Positions 16,244 to 24,799 of a DNA stretch of 64,000 nt are shown here, piece after piece. The position numbers and the translations under genes were made by a program. Every line of letters begins with the position of its first letter. Position 1 is the stretch's first letter. Under the pieces are notes generated by a model that worked only from the letters and a program-made list of their open reading frames with translations, made no database searches and was not told the origin of the DNA. The stretch is taken from positions 62,001 through 126,000 of the forward strand of contig NZ_QXNY01000010.1 of NCBI RefSeq assembly GCF_003572205.1. The letters are read 5' to 3'. The DNA comes from Algihabitans albus (GTDB lineage: Bacteria; Pseudomonadota; Alphaproteobacteria; Kiloniellales; DSM-21159).

Positions 16244-17164
16244 ATGTCGCTTCTCCTGATCCTCGAGCAACTGCTGAACGGCCTGCAGTTCGGCGTGATG
16301 CTGTTCCTGATCGCGGCCGGGCTGACGCTGGTGCTGGGCATCATGAATCTGGTCAACCTAGCGCACGGCTCGCTCTACATGGTGGGCGCCTTCGTCTGCG
16401 CCTGGGTCAGTCTGCAGAGCGGCTCCTTCCTGCTCGGTCTGGTCGCGGCGCTGCCGGCCACGGCCCTGGTCGGCATTCTGGTCGAGCTGCTGGTGCTGCG
16501 CCGCCTTTACGACCGCGACCATCTCGACCAGGTGCTGGCGACCTTCGGCCTCATTCTCTTCTTCAACGAGGGCGTGAAGATCGTCTTCGGCGCCCGCCCC
16601 CTGCGCCTGGACCTGCCCGGCTGGCTCTCGGGCGCAGTCGAGATTCTGCCCGGCGCGCCCTACCCCGCTTTCCGACTCGCGATCATCGCGGTCGGCCTGT
16701 TGGTCGGTCTGTTCCTCTACTGGCTGGTCACCAAGACGAAGCTCGGCATGCTGATCCGCGCAGGCGCCTCGAACCGCGAGATGGTGCAGGCCCTCGGCGT
16801 CGATATCGCCAAGCTCTACACGCTGGTCTTCGGCCTGGGCGCCGTGCTGGCCGCGTTGGGCGGCGTCATGGCCGGCCCGATCTACGCGGTCGAGGTCGGC
16901 ATGGGCGAGCCGATGCTGATCATGGTCTTCGTGGTGATCGTGATCGGCGGCATCGGCTCGATCCGCGGCGCCTTCGTCGGCGCCCTGCTGGTCGGCCTGA
17001 CCTTCATGCTCTGCCGGGCCTTCCTGCCGGGCTTGTTCGGACTGTTCCTCGACCCCGTCGGCGCCGCGGCCGTGGGCGGCGCACTGGCCTCCATGGCGAT
17101 CTATATCCTCATGGCCGCCGTTTTGATCGCCCGGCCACGCGGCCTCTTCCCGGCGCACGGCTGA
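16244..17164 (+). CDS. livH: LIV-type ABC transporter permease (LivH family)
   Basis: A 306-residue inner-membrane permease with about eight hydrophobic segments. The LivH hallmark LLNGLQFGVMLFLIAAGLTL and GIMNLVNLAHGSLYMVGAF open the protein. The cytoplasmic EAA-like region GIDIAKLYTLVFGLGAVLAA and GGIGSIRGAFVGALLVG are near the C-terminus. ATG 16244 is chosen because the in-frame start at 16154 adds a proline-rich non-family segment. Its ribosome site is weak. It pairs with the next gene to form the permease core, fed by the receptor encoded at 11184. Confidence 0.93.
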   Translation: MSLLLILEQLLNGLQFGVMLFLIAAGLTLVLGIMNLVNLAHGSLYMVGAFVCAWVSLQSGSFLLGLVAALPATALVGILVELLVLRRLYDRDHLDQVLATFGLILFFNEGVKIVFGARPLRLDLPGWLSGAVEILPGAPYPAFRLAIIAVGLLVGLFLYWLVTKTKLGMLIRAGASNREMVQALGVDIAKLYTLVFGLGAVLAALGGVMAGPIYAVEVGMGEPMLIMVFVVIVIGGIGSIRGAFVGALLVGLTFMLCRAFLPGLFGLFLDPVGAAAVGGALASMAIYILMAAVLIARPRGLFPAHG

Positions 17165-18129
17165 TGCAACGCTCCGACCTCATCGCCCTGATCGGCCTTC
17201 TGGCCTTCGCGCTCTTTCCGGCCATCGCCTGGGCCGGCGACTCGCTCTGGGCGGTCGATCTGGGCAGCCGCATGCTGATCTACGGTCTGGCGGCGCTCGC
17301 GCTCAACCTGATCCTGGGCTACGGCGGTCTCGTCAGCTTCGGCCATGCCGCTTTCGTGGGTGCCGGCGCCTACATCGTCGCCATCCTCTCCTTCCACAGT
17401 TTCATGGGCGGCAGCTTCCTCGGCCTGCCGGGCACCGGCTCCGGCTTCCTCGCCTTTCCGCTGGCGATGCTGGTCGCGGGGGGCCTGGCCCTGGCGATCG
17501 GCGCCCTCAGCCTCAAGACCAGTGGCCTCTACTTCATCATGATCACCCTCGCCTTCGCGCAGATGATCTACTACCTCTTCATCTCCCTGCCGGATTACGG
17601 CGGCGAGGATGGACTGAGCCTCTGGGAGCGCAGCGATTTCGGCCCGCTCGACATCGGCAACGACATCCTCTTCTTCTATCTCTGCCTGCTGCTGGTGCTG
17701 GGCTTCACCCTGCTGAAGCGCCGTCTGATCGGGTCTCGCTTCGGCTGGACCCTGATGGGCTTGCGCGACAATCCGCGACGGATGGCGGCCCTCGGCACGC
17801 CGGGGTTCCGGTACCAGCTTGCCGCCTTCGCGCTGTCCGGGGCCGTCGCCGGGCTGGCCGGCGCGTTGCTGGCGAACCAGACGGAGTTCGTCAGCCCCTC
17901 CTTCCTCTCCTGGCACCTGTCCGGCGAGCTGCTGGTGATCGTCATCCTGGGCGGCATCGGCACGCTTTACGGTCCGATCGCCGGTGCGGTCGCCTTTCTG
18001 CTGCTGGAGTTCCTGCTGAAGGAGGTGACCGAGCACTGGCAGCTCTTCCTCGGGCCGATCCTGATCCTGGTGGTGCTCTACGCGCGCCGCGGCCTCTGGG
18101 GTCTGGTGGAGGGACGAAATGGAAGGTGA
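17164..18129 (+). CDS. livM: LIV-type ABC transporter permease (LivM family)
   Basis: A 321-residue permease partner. It contains the LivM-type LALNLILGYGGLVSFGHAAFVGAGAY motif, then several membrane segments, FGWTLMGLRDNPRRMAALG (the coupling loop to the ATPases) and GGIGTLYGPIAGAVAF. Start and stop overlap by one base with the preceding gene (TGATG), so translation is coupled. It ends by overlap with the possible GTG start of the ATPase gene. The heterodimer imports branched-chain or, as inferred from context, aromatic substrates. Confidence 0.93.
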   Translation: MQRSDLIALIGLLAFALFPAIAWAGDSLWAVDLGSRMLIYGLAALALNLILGYGGLVSFGHAAFVGAGAYIVAILSFHSFMGGSFLGLPGTGSGFLAFPLAMLVAGGLALAIGALSLKTSGLYFIMITLAFAQMIYYLFISLPDYGGEDGLSLWERSDFGPLDIGNDILFFYLCLLLVLGFTLLKRRLIGSRFGWTLMGLRDNPRRMAALGTPGFRYQLAAFALSGAVAGLAGALLANQTEFVSPSFLSWHLSGELLVIVILGGIGTLYGPIAGAVAFLLLEFLLKEVTEHWQLFLGPILILVVLYARRGLWGLVEGRNGR

Positions 18130-18134
18130 AGGTC

Positions 18135-18890
18135 ATGACTGAGCCGCTGCTCCGCACCAACGGTCTGCGCAAGGCCTTCGGTGCCGTTCAGGCCTGCGAC
18201 GGCATCGAACTGGAGGTTCAGCGGGGCGAACTGCGGGCCATCATCGGCCCGAACGGCGCCGGCAAGACCAGCCTGATCTCCCTACTGGCCGGCGAACTGA
18301 AGCCCGACGCCGGCGTCATCGTCTTCGACGGTGCGGAGGTCACCGCCCTGCCCGCCTCCGCCCGCGCCCAGGCCGGGCTCGCAAGATCCTACCAGATCAC
18401 CAGTCTCTTCCCGCGCTTCACGGCGCTGCAGAACGTGCTGCTGGCCGTTCAGGCGGGCGCCGGGCATGCCTTCCGCTTCTGGCGTCCGGCAACGCAGGAG
18501 CGGGCCTTGGTCGAACCGGCGGAGGCGGCGCTTGCCCGGGTCGGGCTCGGCGCGCGGGGCGACGTGCCGGCCGGCGCCCTCGCCCATGGGGAGCAGCGCC
18601 AGCTCGAGATCGCACTCGCGCTGGCCACCGGTCCGAAACTGCTGCTGCTCGACGAACCGACGGCAGGCATGAGCCGGGAGGAGACCCAGGCGATGGTCGC
18701 TCTGCTCGAGGGTCTCAAGCGGGACATCACCATCGTCTTGATCGAGCACGATATGGACGCGGTCTTCGCTCTGGCCGACAGCATCACCGTCCTAGTCTAC
18801 GGCCGTCCCATCGCGACCGCGGCCCCGGAGGCGATCCGCAACGACGCGGCCGTCCGCGCGGCCTACCTCGGCGAACAGGAAAGCGTCTGA
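18135..18890 (+). CDS. livG: LIV-type ABC transporter ATP-binding protein (LivG family)
   Basis: A 251-residue ATPase with Walker A GPNGAGKTS, an ABC signature replaced by the LivG-like ALAHGEQRQLEIALAL, Walker B LLLLDEPTAGMS, and the H-loop IEHDMDAVF. I use ATG 18135 because GGAAGG at 18121-18126 lies eight nt upstream. A GTG at 18126 overlaps the stop of the permease gene (GTGA) and would add three residues. It works as a heterodimer with the next gene's product to power the permease. Confidence 0.93.
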   Translation: MTEPLLRTNGLRKAFGAVQACDGIELEVQRGELRAIIGPNGAGKTSLISLLAGELKPDAGVIVFDGAEVTALPASARAQAGLARSYQITSLFPRFTALQNVLLAVQAGAGHAFRFWRPATQERALVEPAEAALARVGLGARGDVPAGALAHGEQRQLEIALALATGPKLLLLDEPTAGMSREETQAMVALLEGLKRDITIVLIEHDMDAVFALADSITVLVYGRPIATAAPEAIRNDAAVRAAYLGEQESV

Positions 18891-19576
18891 TGCTCGAGGT
18901 CACCGGCCTGACGGCCTCCTACGGCTCCAGCCGCGTGCTTTTCGGCCTCGATTTCGCGGTCGGCGCGGGCGAAGTCGCGACGCTGCTGGGGCGCAACGGC
19001 ATGGGCAAGACCACGAGCGTGCGCTGCCTGATGGGTCTGCTTCGCCCGACCGGCGGTTCGATCCGCTTCGAGGGCGCCGAACTGGTCGGCAGTCCGCCGC
19101 ACCGCGCCGCCCGTGCCGGTCTCGGCCTGGTGCCAGAGGGCCGGCAGATCTTCCCCAACCTGACCGTCGAGGAAAATCTGATCGCCACCGCGCGCGCCGG
19201 GCATTGGAGCCTGGACCGGGTGCGGCAGCTCTTTCCGGTGCTGGCGGAGCGCCGCGCCGCGCTGGGAACTCAGCTTTCCGGCGGCGAGCAACAGATGCTG
19301 GCCATCGGCCGCGCCCTCATGACCAACCCGAAGCTTCTGATTCTCGACGAGGCGACCGAGGGCCTGGCACCGCTGATCCGCGCCGAGATCTGGCGGGTTC
19401 TGGGCGAATTGAAGGCCAGCGGGCAAGCGATCCTGGTGATCGACAAGAACCTCGACGCGCTCCTGCCGCTGGCCGACCGTCACACGCTGATCGAAAAAGG
19501 CCAGGTCGCCTGGAGCGGCAGCTCCGCCGAGCTGGCCGCCGACGCCGCCCTGCAGGACCGCTATCTCGGCGTCTAG
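18890..19576 (+). CDS. livF: LIV-type ABC transporter ATP-binding protein (LivF family)
   Basis: A 228-residue ATPase: Walker A GRNGMGKTT, signature LSGGEQQMLAIGRALM, Walker B LLILDEATEGLAP. The switch region reads VIDKNLDALL, with the usual H-loop histidine replaced by Lys-Asn, a substitution I recall from some LivF proteins. Start overlaps the previous stop (TGATG). Last gene of the livHMGF set. The next gene is convergent. Confidence 0.93.
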   Translation: MLEVTGLTASYGSSRVLFGLDFAVGAGEVATLLGRNGMGKTTSVRCLMGLLRPTGGSIRFEGAELVGSPPHRAARAGLGLVPEGRQIFPNLTVEENLIATARAGHWSLDRVRQLFPVLAERRAALGTQLSGGEQQMLAIGRALMTNPKLLILDEATEGLAPLIRAEIWRVLGELKASGQAILVIDKNLDALLPLADRHTLIEKGQVAWSGSSAELAADAALQDRYLGV

Positions 19577-19639
19577 CGGCCGGGAGGCGCTGAGGACACC
19601 CTTCGACGGGCGCGCCGTAACCGGCGGCGAGGATCAGGA

Positions 19640-19915
19640 TCAGTCCGCGACGCCGATGCGCGGCGGGCCGCCTTCGGCCGAGCGGCTGGGCCCGAAGGCC
19701 TTGTCGAGGGTGCGGGTCGAATCTTCCGCCAGACGCCGTGCCTCGGCCAGCAGGCCGAGGATCTTGACGTTGTTGTCCAGGACGTGGCGTGCCTCGGGCC
19801 GCTGATCGTCCGCGATCTTGCCGGCGCGATAGATGATATCCTTGGTGATCGTGCCGAGGACGTCTTCCAGCTTGTGGCCGTTTTCGTTCAGGTCGGAACT
19901 CAGGAAGTGAGTCAT
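19640..19915 (-). CDS. Conserved hypothetical protein, helical, 91 residues
   Basis: An unrecognised small soluble protein predicted mostly helical. It opens MTHFLSSDLNENGHKLEDVL, and then a charged helix with many Arg, Asp and Glu residues (DDQRPEARHVLDNNVKILG). There is no signal peptide, membrane segment, cysteine or known motif. Codon use is like its neighbours, and the reading frame is convergent with livF and divergent from the GMC gene with its own ~150-bp upstream spacer, so it looks like a real gene. Function unknown. Confidence 0.65.
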   Translation of the reverse strand: MTHFLSSDLNENGHKLEDVLGTITKDIIYRAGKIADDQRPEARHVLDNNVKILGLLAEARRLAEDSTRTLDKAFGPSRSAEGGPPRIGVAD

Positions 19916-20069
19916 GTCTTGCGCCGCTTTCGAAGCTGCCGGTCATAGATCGACGTGACAATAAGCATCGAAGCCTTGCCGAAAGATGAAGTTCGCGCGT
20001 CTTCCCTTCCACGCGCGGGTTGAGGCACTCTGCAGCTAAAGACAAGAACCTGGAGGAGCCGCCGGCCCG

Positions 20070-21731
20070 ATGCCCCGCCCCAGTCACGAGACGAGTCAAG
20101 ATCCGCGCAACAAGATCGGTGAGTTCGACTACGTCGTGGTGGGGGCCGGTTCGGCCGGCTGCGTCCTGGCGAACCGCCTGTCGGCGGACCCGGACATCAA
20201 GGTGCTGCTGCTGGAAGCCGGCGGCAAGGACGACTGGATCTGGTTCAAGATCCCGATCGGTTACCTCTACTGCATGGGCAACCCGCGCGCCGACTGGGGC
20301 TTCAAGACCGAGCCGGAGCCGGGTCTGAACGGCCGCGCGCTCGGCTATCCACGCGGCAAGGTGCTGGGCGGCTGCTCTTCGATCAACGGCATGCTCTACC
20401 TGCGCGGTCAGTCCGCCGACTACGACGGCTGGCGCCAGATGGGCAATACAGGCTGGGGTTGGGACGACGTGCTGCCCTACTTCCTGCGCTCGGAGGACCA
20501 CTTCGGCGGCGAGAGCCCGCACCACAAGGCCGGCGGCGAATGGCGGGTCGAGCGGCAGCGCCTCTCCTGGGAGATCCTGGAGGCCTTCGCCCAGGCCGCC
20601 GAGTTGACGGGCATCCCGCGCAGCGACGACTTCAATCGCGGCGACAACGAAGGCGTCGGACTGTTCCAGGTCAACCAGCGGCGGGGCCTGCGCTGGTCCA
20701 CCTCGACCGGCTTCCTGAAGCCCGTCCTGAACAGGCCGAACCTCACCGTTCTAACCCATGCTCAGGCCGAGCGGCTTGTCTTCGAGGGCACCCGCGTCAC
20801 CGGCGTCGTGTTCCGGCACGAGGGGGGTGCGGCTTGGGCCGAGGCCGCCGGCGAAGTGATTCTGACAAGCGGCGCCGTCGGCAGCCCGCAGTTGCTCGAG
20901 CTGTCCGGCATCGGCCGGCCCGAGCTGCTGCGGGAGCAAGGCATCGCGCTGCGGCACGCGCTGCCCGGCGTCGGCGAGAACCTGCAGGACCATCTGCAGA
21001 TCCGCACGGTCTTCAGGGTCGCCGGCACCAGGACCATGAACCAGGTGGCCAACTCTCTGTTCGGCAAGGCGGCCATGGGACTGGAGTATTTGATCCGGCG
21101 CAGCGGACCCCTGACCATGGCGCCCAGCCAGCTCGGCGCCTTCGTACGCTCCGACACCAGCCAGGCGACGCCGAACCTGGAGTACCACGTGCAGCCCTTG
21201 AGCCTGGACCGCTTCGGCGAGCCGCTGCACCGCTTTCCCGCCTTCACCGCCAGCGTCTGCAACCTGCGCCCGGAAAGCCGCGGCTCGATCCACATCAGGA
21301 GCGCAGACTTCCGCGAACCGCCAGCGATCCGGCCGAACTACCTGGCGACCGCCGCCGACCGGCGCGTCGCGGCGGAGTCGATCCGGCTGACCCGGCGGAT
21401 CTGCGCCCAGCCACCCCTGCGGGCCTTCGCGGCGGAGGAAATCAAGCCGGGGCCGCAGATCGTCAGCGACGCGGATCTGGCCCGGGCGGCCGGCGACATC
21501 GCAACGACCATCTTCCACCCCGTCGGCACCTGCAAGATGGGCGACGATTCCCTGGCGGTGGTCGACGACAGGCTGAGTCTTCACGGCCTGCAGGGCTTGC
21601 GCGTCGTCGATGCCTCCGTCATGCCGACCATCGTCTCTGGCAACACCAACTCGCCGACCATTATGATCGCGGAGAAGGCCAGCGATATGATCCGGGAAGA
21701 CCGGCGCGGCGCGGCGCGAAGGGCCGCGTGA
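20070..21731 (+). CDS. GMC family FAD-dependent oxidoreductase (choline-dehydrogenase-like)
   Basis: A 553-residue GMC flavoprotein. The FAD Rossmann motif GAGSAG is at residues 25-30, with the acidic end [11 protein letters not shown] signature 1 is [21 protein letters not shown] and signature 2 is [16 protein letters not shown]. The catalytic His is in [11 protein letters not shown]. Such enzymes oxidise alcohols, choline or sugar alcohols; substrate is not assignable. It shares a 4-nt stop/start overlap with the following MFS permease gene, implying a common substrate or at least co-translation. Confidence 0.92.
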   Translation: MPRPSHETSQDPRNKIGEFDYVVVGAGSAGCVLANRLSADPDIKVLLLEAGGKDDWIWFKIPIGYLYCMGNPRADWGFKTEPEPGLNGRALGYPRGKVLGGCSSINGMLYLRGQSADYDGWRQMGNTGWGWDDVLPYFLRSEDHFGGESPHHKAGGEWRVERQRLSWEILEAFAQAAELTGIPRSDDFNRGDNEGVGLFQVNQRRGLRWSTSTGFLKPVLNRPNLTVLTHAQAERLVFEGTRVTGVVFRHEGGAAWAEAAGEVILTSGAVGSPQLLELSGIGRPELLREQGIALRHALPGVGENLQDHLQIRTVFRVAGTRTMNQVANSLFGKAAMGLEYLIRRSGPLTMAPSQLGAFVRSDTSQATPNLEYHVQPLSLDRFGEPLHRFPAFTASVCNLRPESRGSIHIRSADFREPPAIRPNYLATAADRRVAAESIRLTRRICAQPPLRAFAAEEIKPGPQIVSDADLARAAGDIATTIFHPVGTCKMGDDSLAVVDDRLSLHGLQGLRVVDASVMPTIVSGNTNSPTIMIAEKASDMIREDRRGAARRAA

Positions 21732-22948
21732 GTCATCCGGCGGACGACCGAGATCCGGGTTCCGGCCGTCTCTCGCCCCTCGCCCTCTCGGCCCGTTTCG
21801 CCTTCTTCTACGGCGGGCTGTTCCTGACCATCGGGATCTACCTACCCTACATCCCGCTCTGGCTGGAGGCGCGCGGCTTTTCCGACGAAGCCATCGGTCT
21901 GGTGCTGGCCATCCCGGCCTGGCTACGCATCGTCACGACGCCGGCCATCGCCCTGCTCGCCGACCGCAGCGGCCGCCGGCGGCTGACCATCCTGGTGCTG
22001 GCCCTGGCGACCCCGCTTTGCCTGATCTCCCTGGAGTTCGCAGTCGGCTTGGCCTTGATCGTCGTGCTGCACAGCCTCGCCGGCCTGCTGCATCAGCCGC
22101 AGATGCCCTTGATCGAGGGACTGGCGGTGCGCGCGGCGGAGCGGCACGGCTTCGCCTACAGCCGGGCGCGGCTCTGGGGCTCCCTGGCCTTCGTCGTCGC
22201 CAACCTGGGCGGCGGTCTCGCGATCGGCCGCTTCGGGCCGGACTGGGTCCTGCACCTCGCCACCCTCGGCGCCCTGCTGACGGCGGCGGCGGCCTGGCTG
22301 CTGCCGCCGGAGATCGAACCCGCGTTGGTCCGCTCGAGCGGTTTGGCCGGCGGCCGGCCCCTGGCGCTGCTGCGCCGTGCCGACTTCCTGCTGCTGCTGC
22401 TGGCCGGTCTGCTGATCCAGGGCAGCCATGCCGTCTACTACGCCTACTCCGCGCTGGACTGGTCGCGCGCCGGTCTCGACGGCACCCTGATCGGCGCGCT
22501 CTGGGCGCTCGGCGTACTGGCCGAAGTGGTGCTCTTCTGGTTCGGAAAGTCGCTGATCGGGCGCTTCGGACCGCTTGCTCTGCTGGCGGTCGGCGGGTTG
22601 GCGGGCGTGGTCCGTTGGCCCCTGACGGCCCTGACGGCCGATCCGCTGCTGCTGGCCCCGCTGCAGCTCCTCCACGCCCTCAGCTTCGGAGCGGCGCATC
22701 TGGGCGCCCTGACCTGGCTGGGCCGCAACGTCCCCGACGCCCAGGCCGGCACGGCCCAGGCCCTCTACGCCACCGCCGTCGGATCGCTCGGCGTCGGCAG
22801 CCTGATGTTCGCCGCCGGCTGGCTCTACGGAAGCTTCGGCGCCGGAGCCTACTTCGCCATGGCCCTGACATCTCTGCTTGGTACAGTGGTCGCGCTGCTG
22901 GTGATGCAGCAGACGATCAAACGAGCCAGGGCCGCGGAGACACCATGA
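21728..22948 (+). CDS. MFS transporter (HcaT / 3-phenylpropionate permease-like)
   Basis: A 406-residue, twelve-helix permease starting at GTG 21728, which overlaps the preceding stop (GTGA). Upstream in-frame sequence is antisense-like filler inside the GMC gene. Visible features are [21 protein letters not shown], the loop motif [29 protein letters not shown] and [15 protein letters not shown], characteristic of the MFS_1-like/HcaT group. Likely imports or exports a small organic substrate related to the GMC enzyme (inference). Its stop overlaps the upp start (ATGA). Confidence 0.87.
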   Translation: MSHPADDRDPGSGRLSPLALSARFAFFYGGLFLTIGIYLPYIPLWLEARGFSDEAIGLVLAIPAWLRIVTTPAIALLADRSGRRRLTILVLALATPLCLISLEFAVGLALIVVLHSLAGLLHQPQMPLIEGLAVRAAERHGFAYSRARLWGSLAFVVANLGGGLAIGRFGPDWVLHLATLGALLTAAAAWLLPPEIEPALVRSSGLAGGRPLALLRRADFLLLLLAGLLIQGSHAVYYAYSALDWSRAGLDGTLIGALWALGVLAEVVLFWFGKSLIGRFGPLALLAVGGLAGVVRWPLTALTADPLLLAPLQLLHALSFGAAHLGALTWLGRNVPDAQAGTAQALYATAVGSLGVGSLMFAAGWLYGSFGAGAYFAMALTSLLGTVVALLVMQQTIKRARAAETP

Positions 22949-23607
22949 GCGAGACCATGAGCGACAGCGACGCCGAGACCTTTCCCAACCTCCGCCTGGT
23001 CGCGCATCCGCTGGTGCAGCACAAGCTGACGATCCTGCGGGACAAGACCACGCCGCCCATCGCCTTCCGACAGTTGCTGCGCGAACTCGGCCTGCTGCTG
23101 GGTTACGAGATCACCCGCGACCTGCCGCTGGAACGGCGCCCCATCGAAACGCCGATGGCGGAGATGAACGCGCCGCACCTGGCCGGCGAGATCACCATCG
23201 TCTCGATCCTGCGCGCCGGCCTGGGCCTGGCCGAGGGCATCCGCGAGCTGATGCCCATGGCGCGCGAGGGCCACATCGGAGTCTTCCGCGATCCCGAAAG
23301 CAAGAAACCGCAAGAGTACTACGTCAAGCTGCCGGAGGACCCGGGCCGGACCCTGCTGATCGACCCCATGCTGGCGACGGGCGGCTCCGCCGCCCATGCC
23401 ATCGACGTGCTGATCGCGCGGGGCGTTCCGGCTACCGACATCCGCTTCCTCTGCCTCGTCGCCGCGCCGGAGGGCGTCTCCCGCCTCGCCGCATCGCACC
23501 CCGAGGTAACGGTCGTGGCCGGCGCCCTCGACAGCCATCTGGACAGCCACGCCTACATCGTCCCCGGCCTCGGCGACGCCGGCGACCGCCTGTTCGGCAC
23601 GCTGTAG
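22945..23607 (+). CDS. upp: Uracil phosphoribosyltransferase
   Basis: Salvages uracil: uracil + PRPP to UMP + pyrophosphate. The 220-residue protein carries [19 protein letters not shown] near the N-terminus, a [13 protein letters not shown] segment, the PRPP loop [12 protein letters not shown] and the uracil-binding C-terminal [17 protein letters not shown]. Its ATG overlaps the MFS stop by 4 nt, so it is translated from the same message as the GMC and MFS genes. In-frame Met6 could also serve as start. A GC-rich hairpin lies 10 bp after the stop. Confidence 0.96.
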   Translation: MSETMSDSDAETFPNLRLVAHPLVQHKLTILRDKTTPPIAFRQLLRELGLLLGYEITRDLPLERRPIETPMAEMNAPHLAGEITIVSILRAGLGLAEGIRELMPMAREGHIGVFRDPESKKPQEYYVKLPEDPGRTLLIDPMLATGGSAAHAIDVLIARGVPATDIRFLCLVAAPEGVSRLAASHPEVTVVAGALDSHLDSHAYIVPGLGDAGDRLFGTL

Positions 23608-23617
23608 GGCCAACCCG

Positions 23618-23638
23618 CGGGCGGCGCCGCACCGCCCG
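23618..23638 (+). terminator. Possible terminator after upp
   Basis: Stem cgggcgg/ccgcccg with a 7-nt loop starts 10 bp after the upp stop codon. No T-run follows, so this is only a candidate. Confidence 0.4.
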
Positions 23639-23667
23639 TCGGACTGGGCCAGCCCTGTCGAGTCCTT

Positions 23668-23703
23668 GTTCTCCGGCCACCCGCTGTTCTCCGGCTACCC
23701 GCC
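23668..23703. repeat. Tandem 18-bp duplication
   Basis: gttctccggccacccgct is followed immediately by gttctccggctacccgcc, with two mismatches. It lies in the decayed-looking spacer after upp and supports the view that this spacer is degenerating sequence. Confidence 0.6.
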
Positions 23704-23771
23704 GTGACGAACAAGCCTCCCTTGAAAACATCCATTGTCGGAGCGGGATAACCGTAGGTCGAGCAGGTCCG

Positions 23772-23924
23772 GGGGGCTCGCTCCGTCCTGGCGCGATCGG
23801 TGCCGCTTTCGGTGCCGACCTCGCCGCCGACGACGGCTGGGCCCTCTCCGCCGGCTCCGCCGGACGCTTCGGCGAGAGCGCCAGAGACCACGGCTTCCTG
23901 CTCGGCGGACGCATCAAGTTCTGA
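23772..23924 (+). pseudogene. Relic of an outer-membrane beta-barrel/autotransporter C-terminus
   Basis: The plus frame ending TGA at 23922-23924 encodes about 45 residues with alternating hydrophobic/polar strands: GAIGAAFGADLAADDGWAL, SAGSAGRFGESARDHG and FLLGGRIKF. A terminal aromatic residue after alternating strand residues is the classic outer-membrane barrel signature, and codon use is GC3-rich like real genes nearby. The frame stays open upstream but loses any barrel-like pattern and has no plausible start. I therefore read it as the remaining end of a deleted gene. A chance frame cannot be excluded. Confidence 0.4.
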
Positions 23925-24106
23925 AGGCGCAGTTCCCTGCAAGCCGCCTGCTGCGACAGGCTTGGCAGGAGAGAAACGCACTGTCGGAGCGACCGCTCGG
24001 ACAGGTCGGCACGGATCCGCCAGCGGCGGTACCCGGCGTCCTCTGGGCAACGGACCGGCAAACCCCTTCGCCGACAGGGGTTAAGCCTTTGAAGTCCTTG
24101 CAGATC

Positions 24107-24131
24107 AAATCCGACTGATCCAGTCTGATTT
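24107..24131. promoter_or_regulatory. 25-bp palindrome upstream of the SUF operon
   Basis: Arms aaatccgactg and cagtctgattt flank a central atc. Only one pair of positions breaks the symmetry. It lies 127 bp before the Rrf2-type regulator start. A dimeric repressor site is the natural reading; whether it belongs to the SUF regulator, an iron regulator or another factor is unknown. Confidence 0.45.
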
Positions 24132-24257
24132 CCGCTTGAATTCTTCGGCGAAGATGGTACTTCATGGAAACTGGAATGGATTAGTCTGGATTGTACCGGA
24201 CAGATTCGTACCCCTGAGGTTCCTCCTCACCGCCGTGCCGAAGGACGCTGGTCCCAA

Positions 24258-24713
24258 ATGTTTCGCCTCAATCGCCTGACCGACTACGCCGTGGTGGTGC
24301 TCGCGCAGATGGCGCTGCGGCCCGAGCGGCTGGTCAACGCCGCGCAGATGTCCCAGGACACGGGCCTGCCCCAGCCGACGGCGGCCAAGGTGCTGAACCT
24401 GCTGGCCAAGGGCGGCCTGATCGCTTCCCAACGGGGTGCGACGGGCGGCTACAGCCTCGCCAAGCCAGCCGATCAGATCGACGTGGCGGCCATCATCCAG
24501 ACCATGGACGGGCCGATCGCGCTGACCGCCTGCGTCGAAGCGGCGACGGATACCTGCAGCGTCGAGTCCCTCTGCCCGATGCGCGGTAACTGGGAGCGGG
24601 TGAACACCGCGATCCGAACGGCGCTGGCGGACGTCACCCTGGCGGATATGGCCCTGCCCTTCGCGGCTCTGCCGCAGGCGCCGTCGAGTCATGCCAGGCA
24701 GGCCCAAGCTTGA
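24258..24713 (+). CDS. SUF system Rrf2-family regulator
   Basis: A 151-residue winged-helix Rrf2/IscR-type regulator (MFRLNRLTDYAVVVLAQMAL; LIASQRGATGGYSLAKP wing). Three cysteines, Cys92, Cys100 and Cys106, in ACVEAATDTCSVESLCPMRGNW match the cluster-ligating set of IscR-like sensors. It matches the group annotated as SUF Fe-S assembly regulator, and heads the sufBCDSTA genes (86-bp gap to sufB). It probably binds a labile Fe-S cluster and adjusts SUF expression to cluster demand. Confidence 0.93.
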   Translation: MFRLNRLTDYAVVVLAQMALRPERLVNAAQMSQDTGLPQPTAAKVLNLLAKGGLIASQRGATGGYSLAKPADQIDVAAIIQTMDGPIALTACVEAATDTCSVESLCPMRGNWERVNTAIRTALADVTLADMALPFAALPQAPSSHARQAQA

Positions 24714-24799
24714 GAAAAGAACGGGTCTGAAGAAAGAAAAGGCGGCCCCGCGCCGCCGAAGCAATCGAGTTCGACAGGAAGCGAGAGAGATCAGACATC

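Larger units (their letters stand above)
23608..24257. other. Gene-poor spacer between upp and the SUF regulator
   Basis: 650 bp with no convincing intact gene. It contains, in order, a GC hairpin after upp, a tandem 18-bp repeat (23668-23703), a probable C-terminal relic of an outer-membrane protein, a 7-bp hairpin aacccct/aggggtt (24061-24082) and a 25-bp palindrome (24107-24131). The last ~100 bp before 24258 are A/T-richer and should hold the SUF promoter. Open frames on the minus strand here are proline/arginine-rich and lack family features. Confidence 0.6.

Noticed and set aside
20459-21727. In-frame upstream extension of the MFS permease gene through the GMC gene
   Set aside because: This part is a shifted reading of the GMC coding sequence. 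The permease begins at the GTG overlapping the GMC stop.
23553-24050. Minus-strand 165-codon frame over the upp 3' end and the following spacer
   Set aside because: It lacks any recognisable domain, is Pro/Arg/Gly-rich and partly antisense to upp. The plus-strand barrel-like tail is a better explanation for the coding-like composition.
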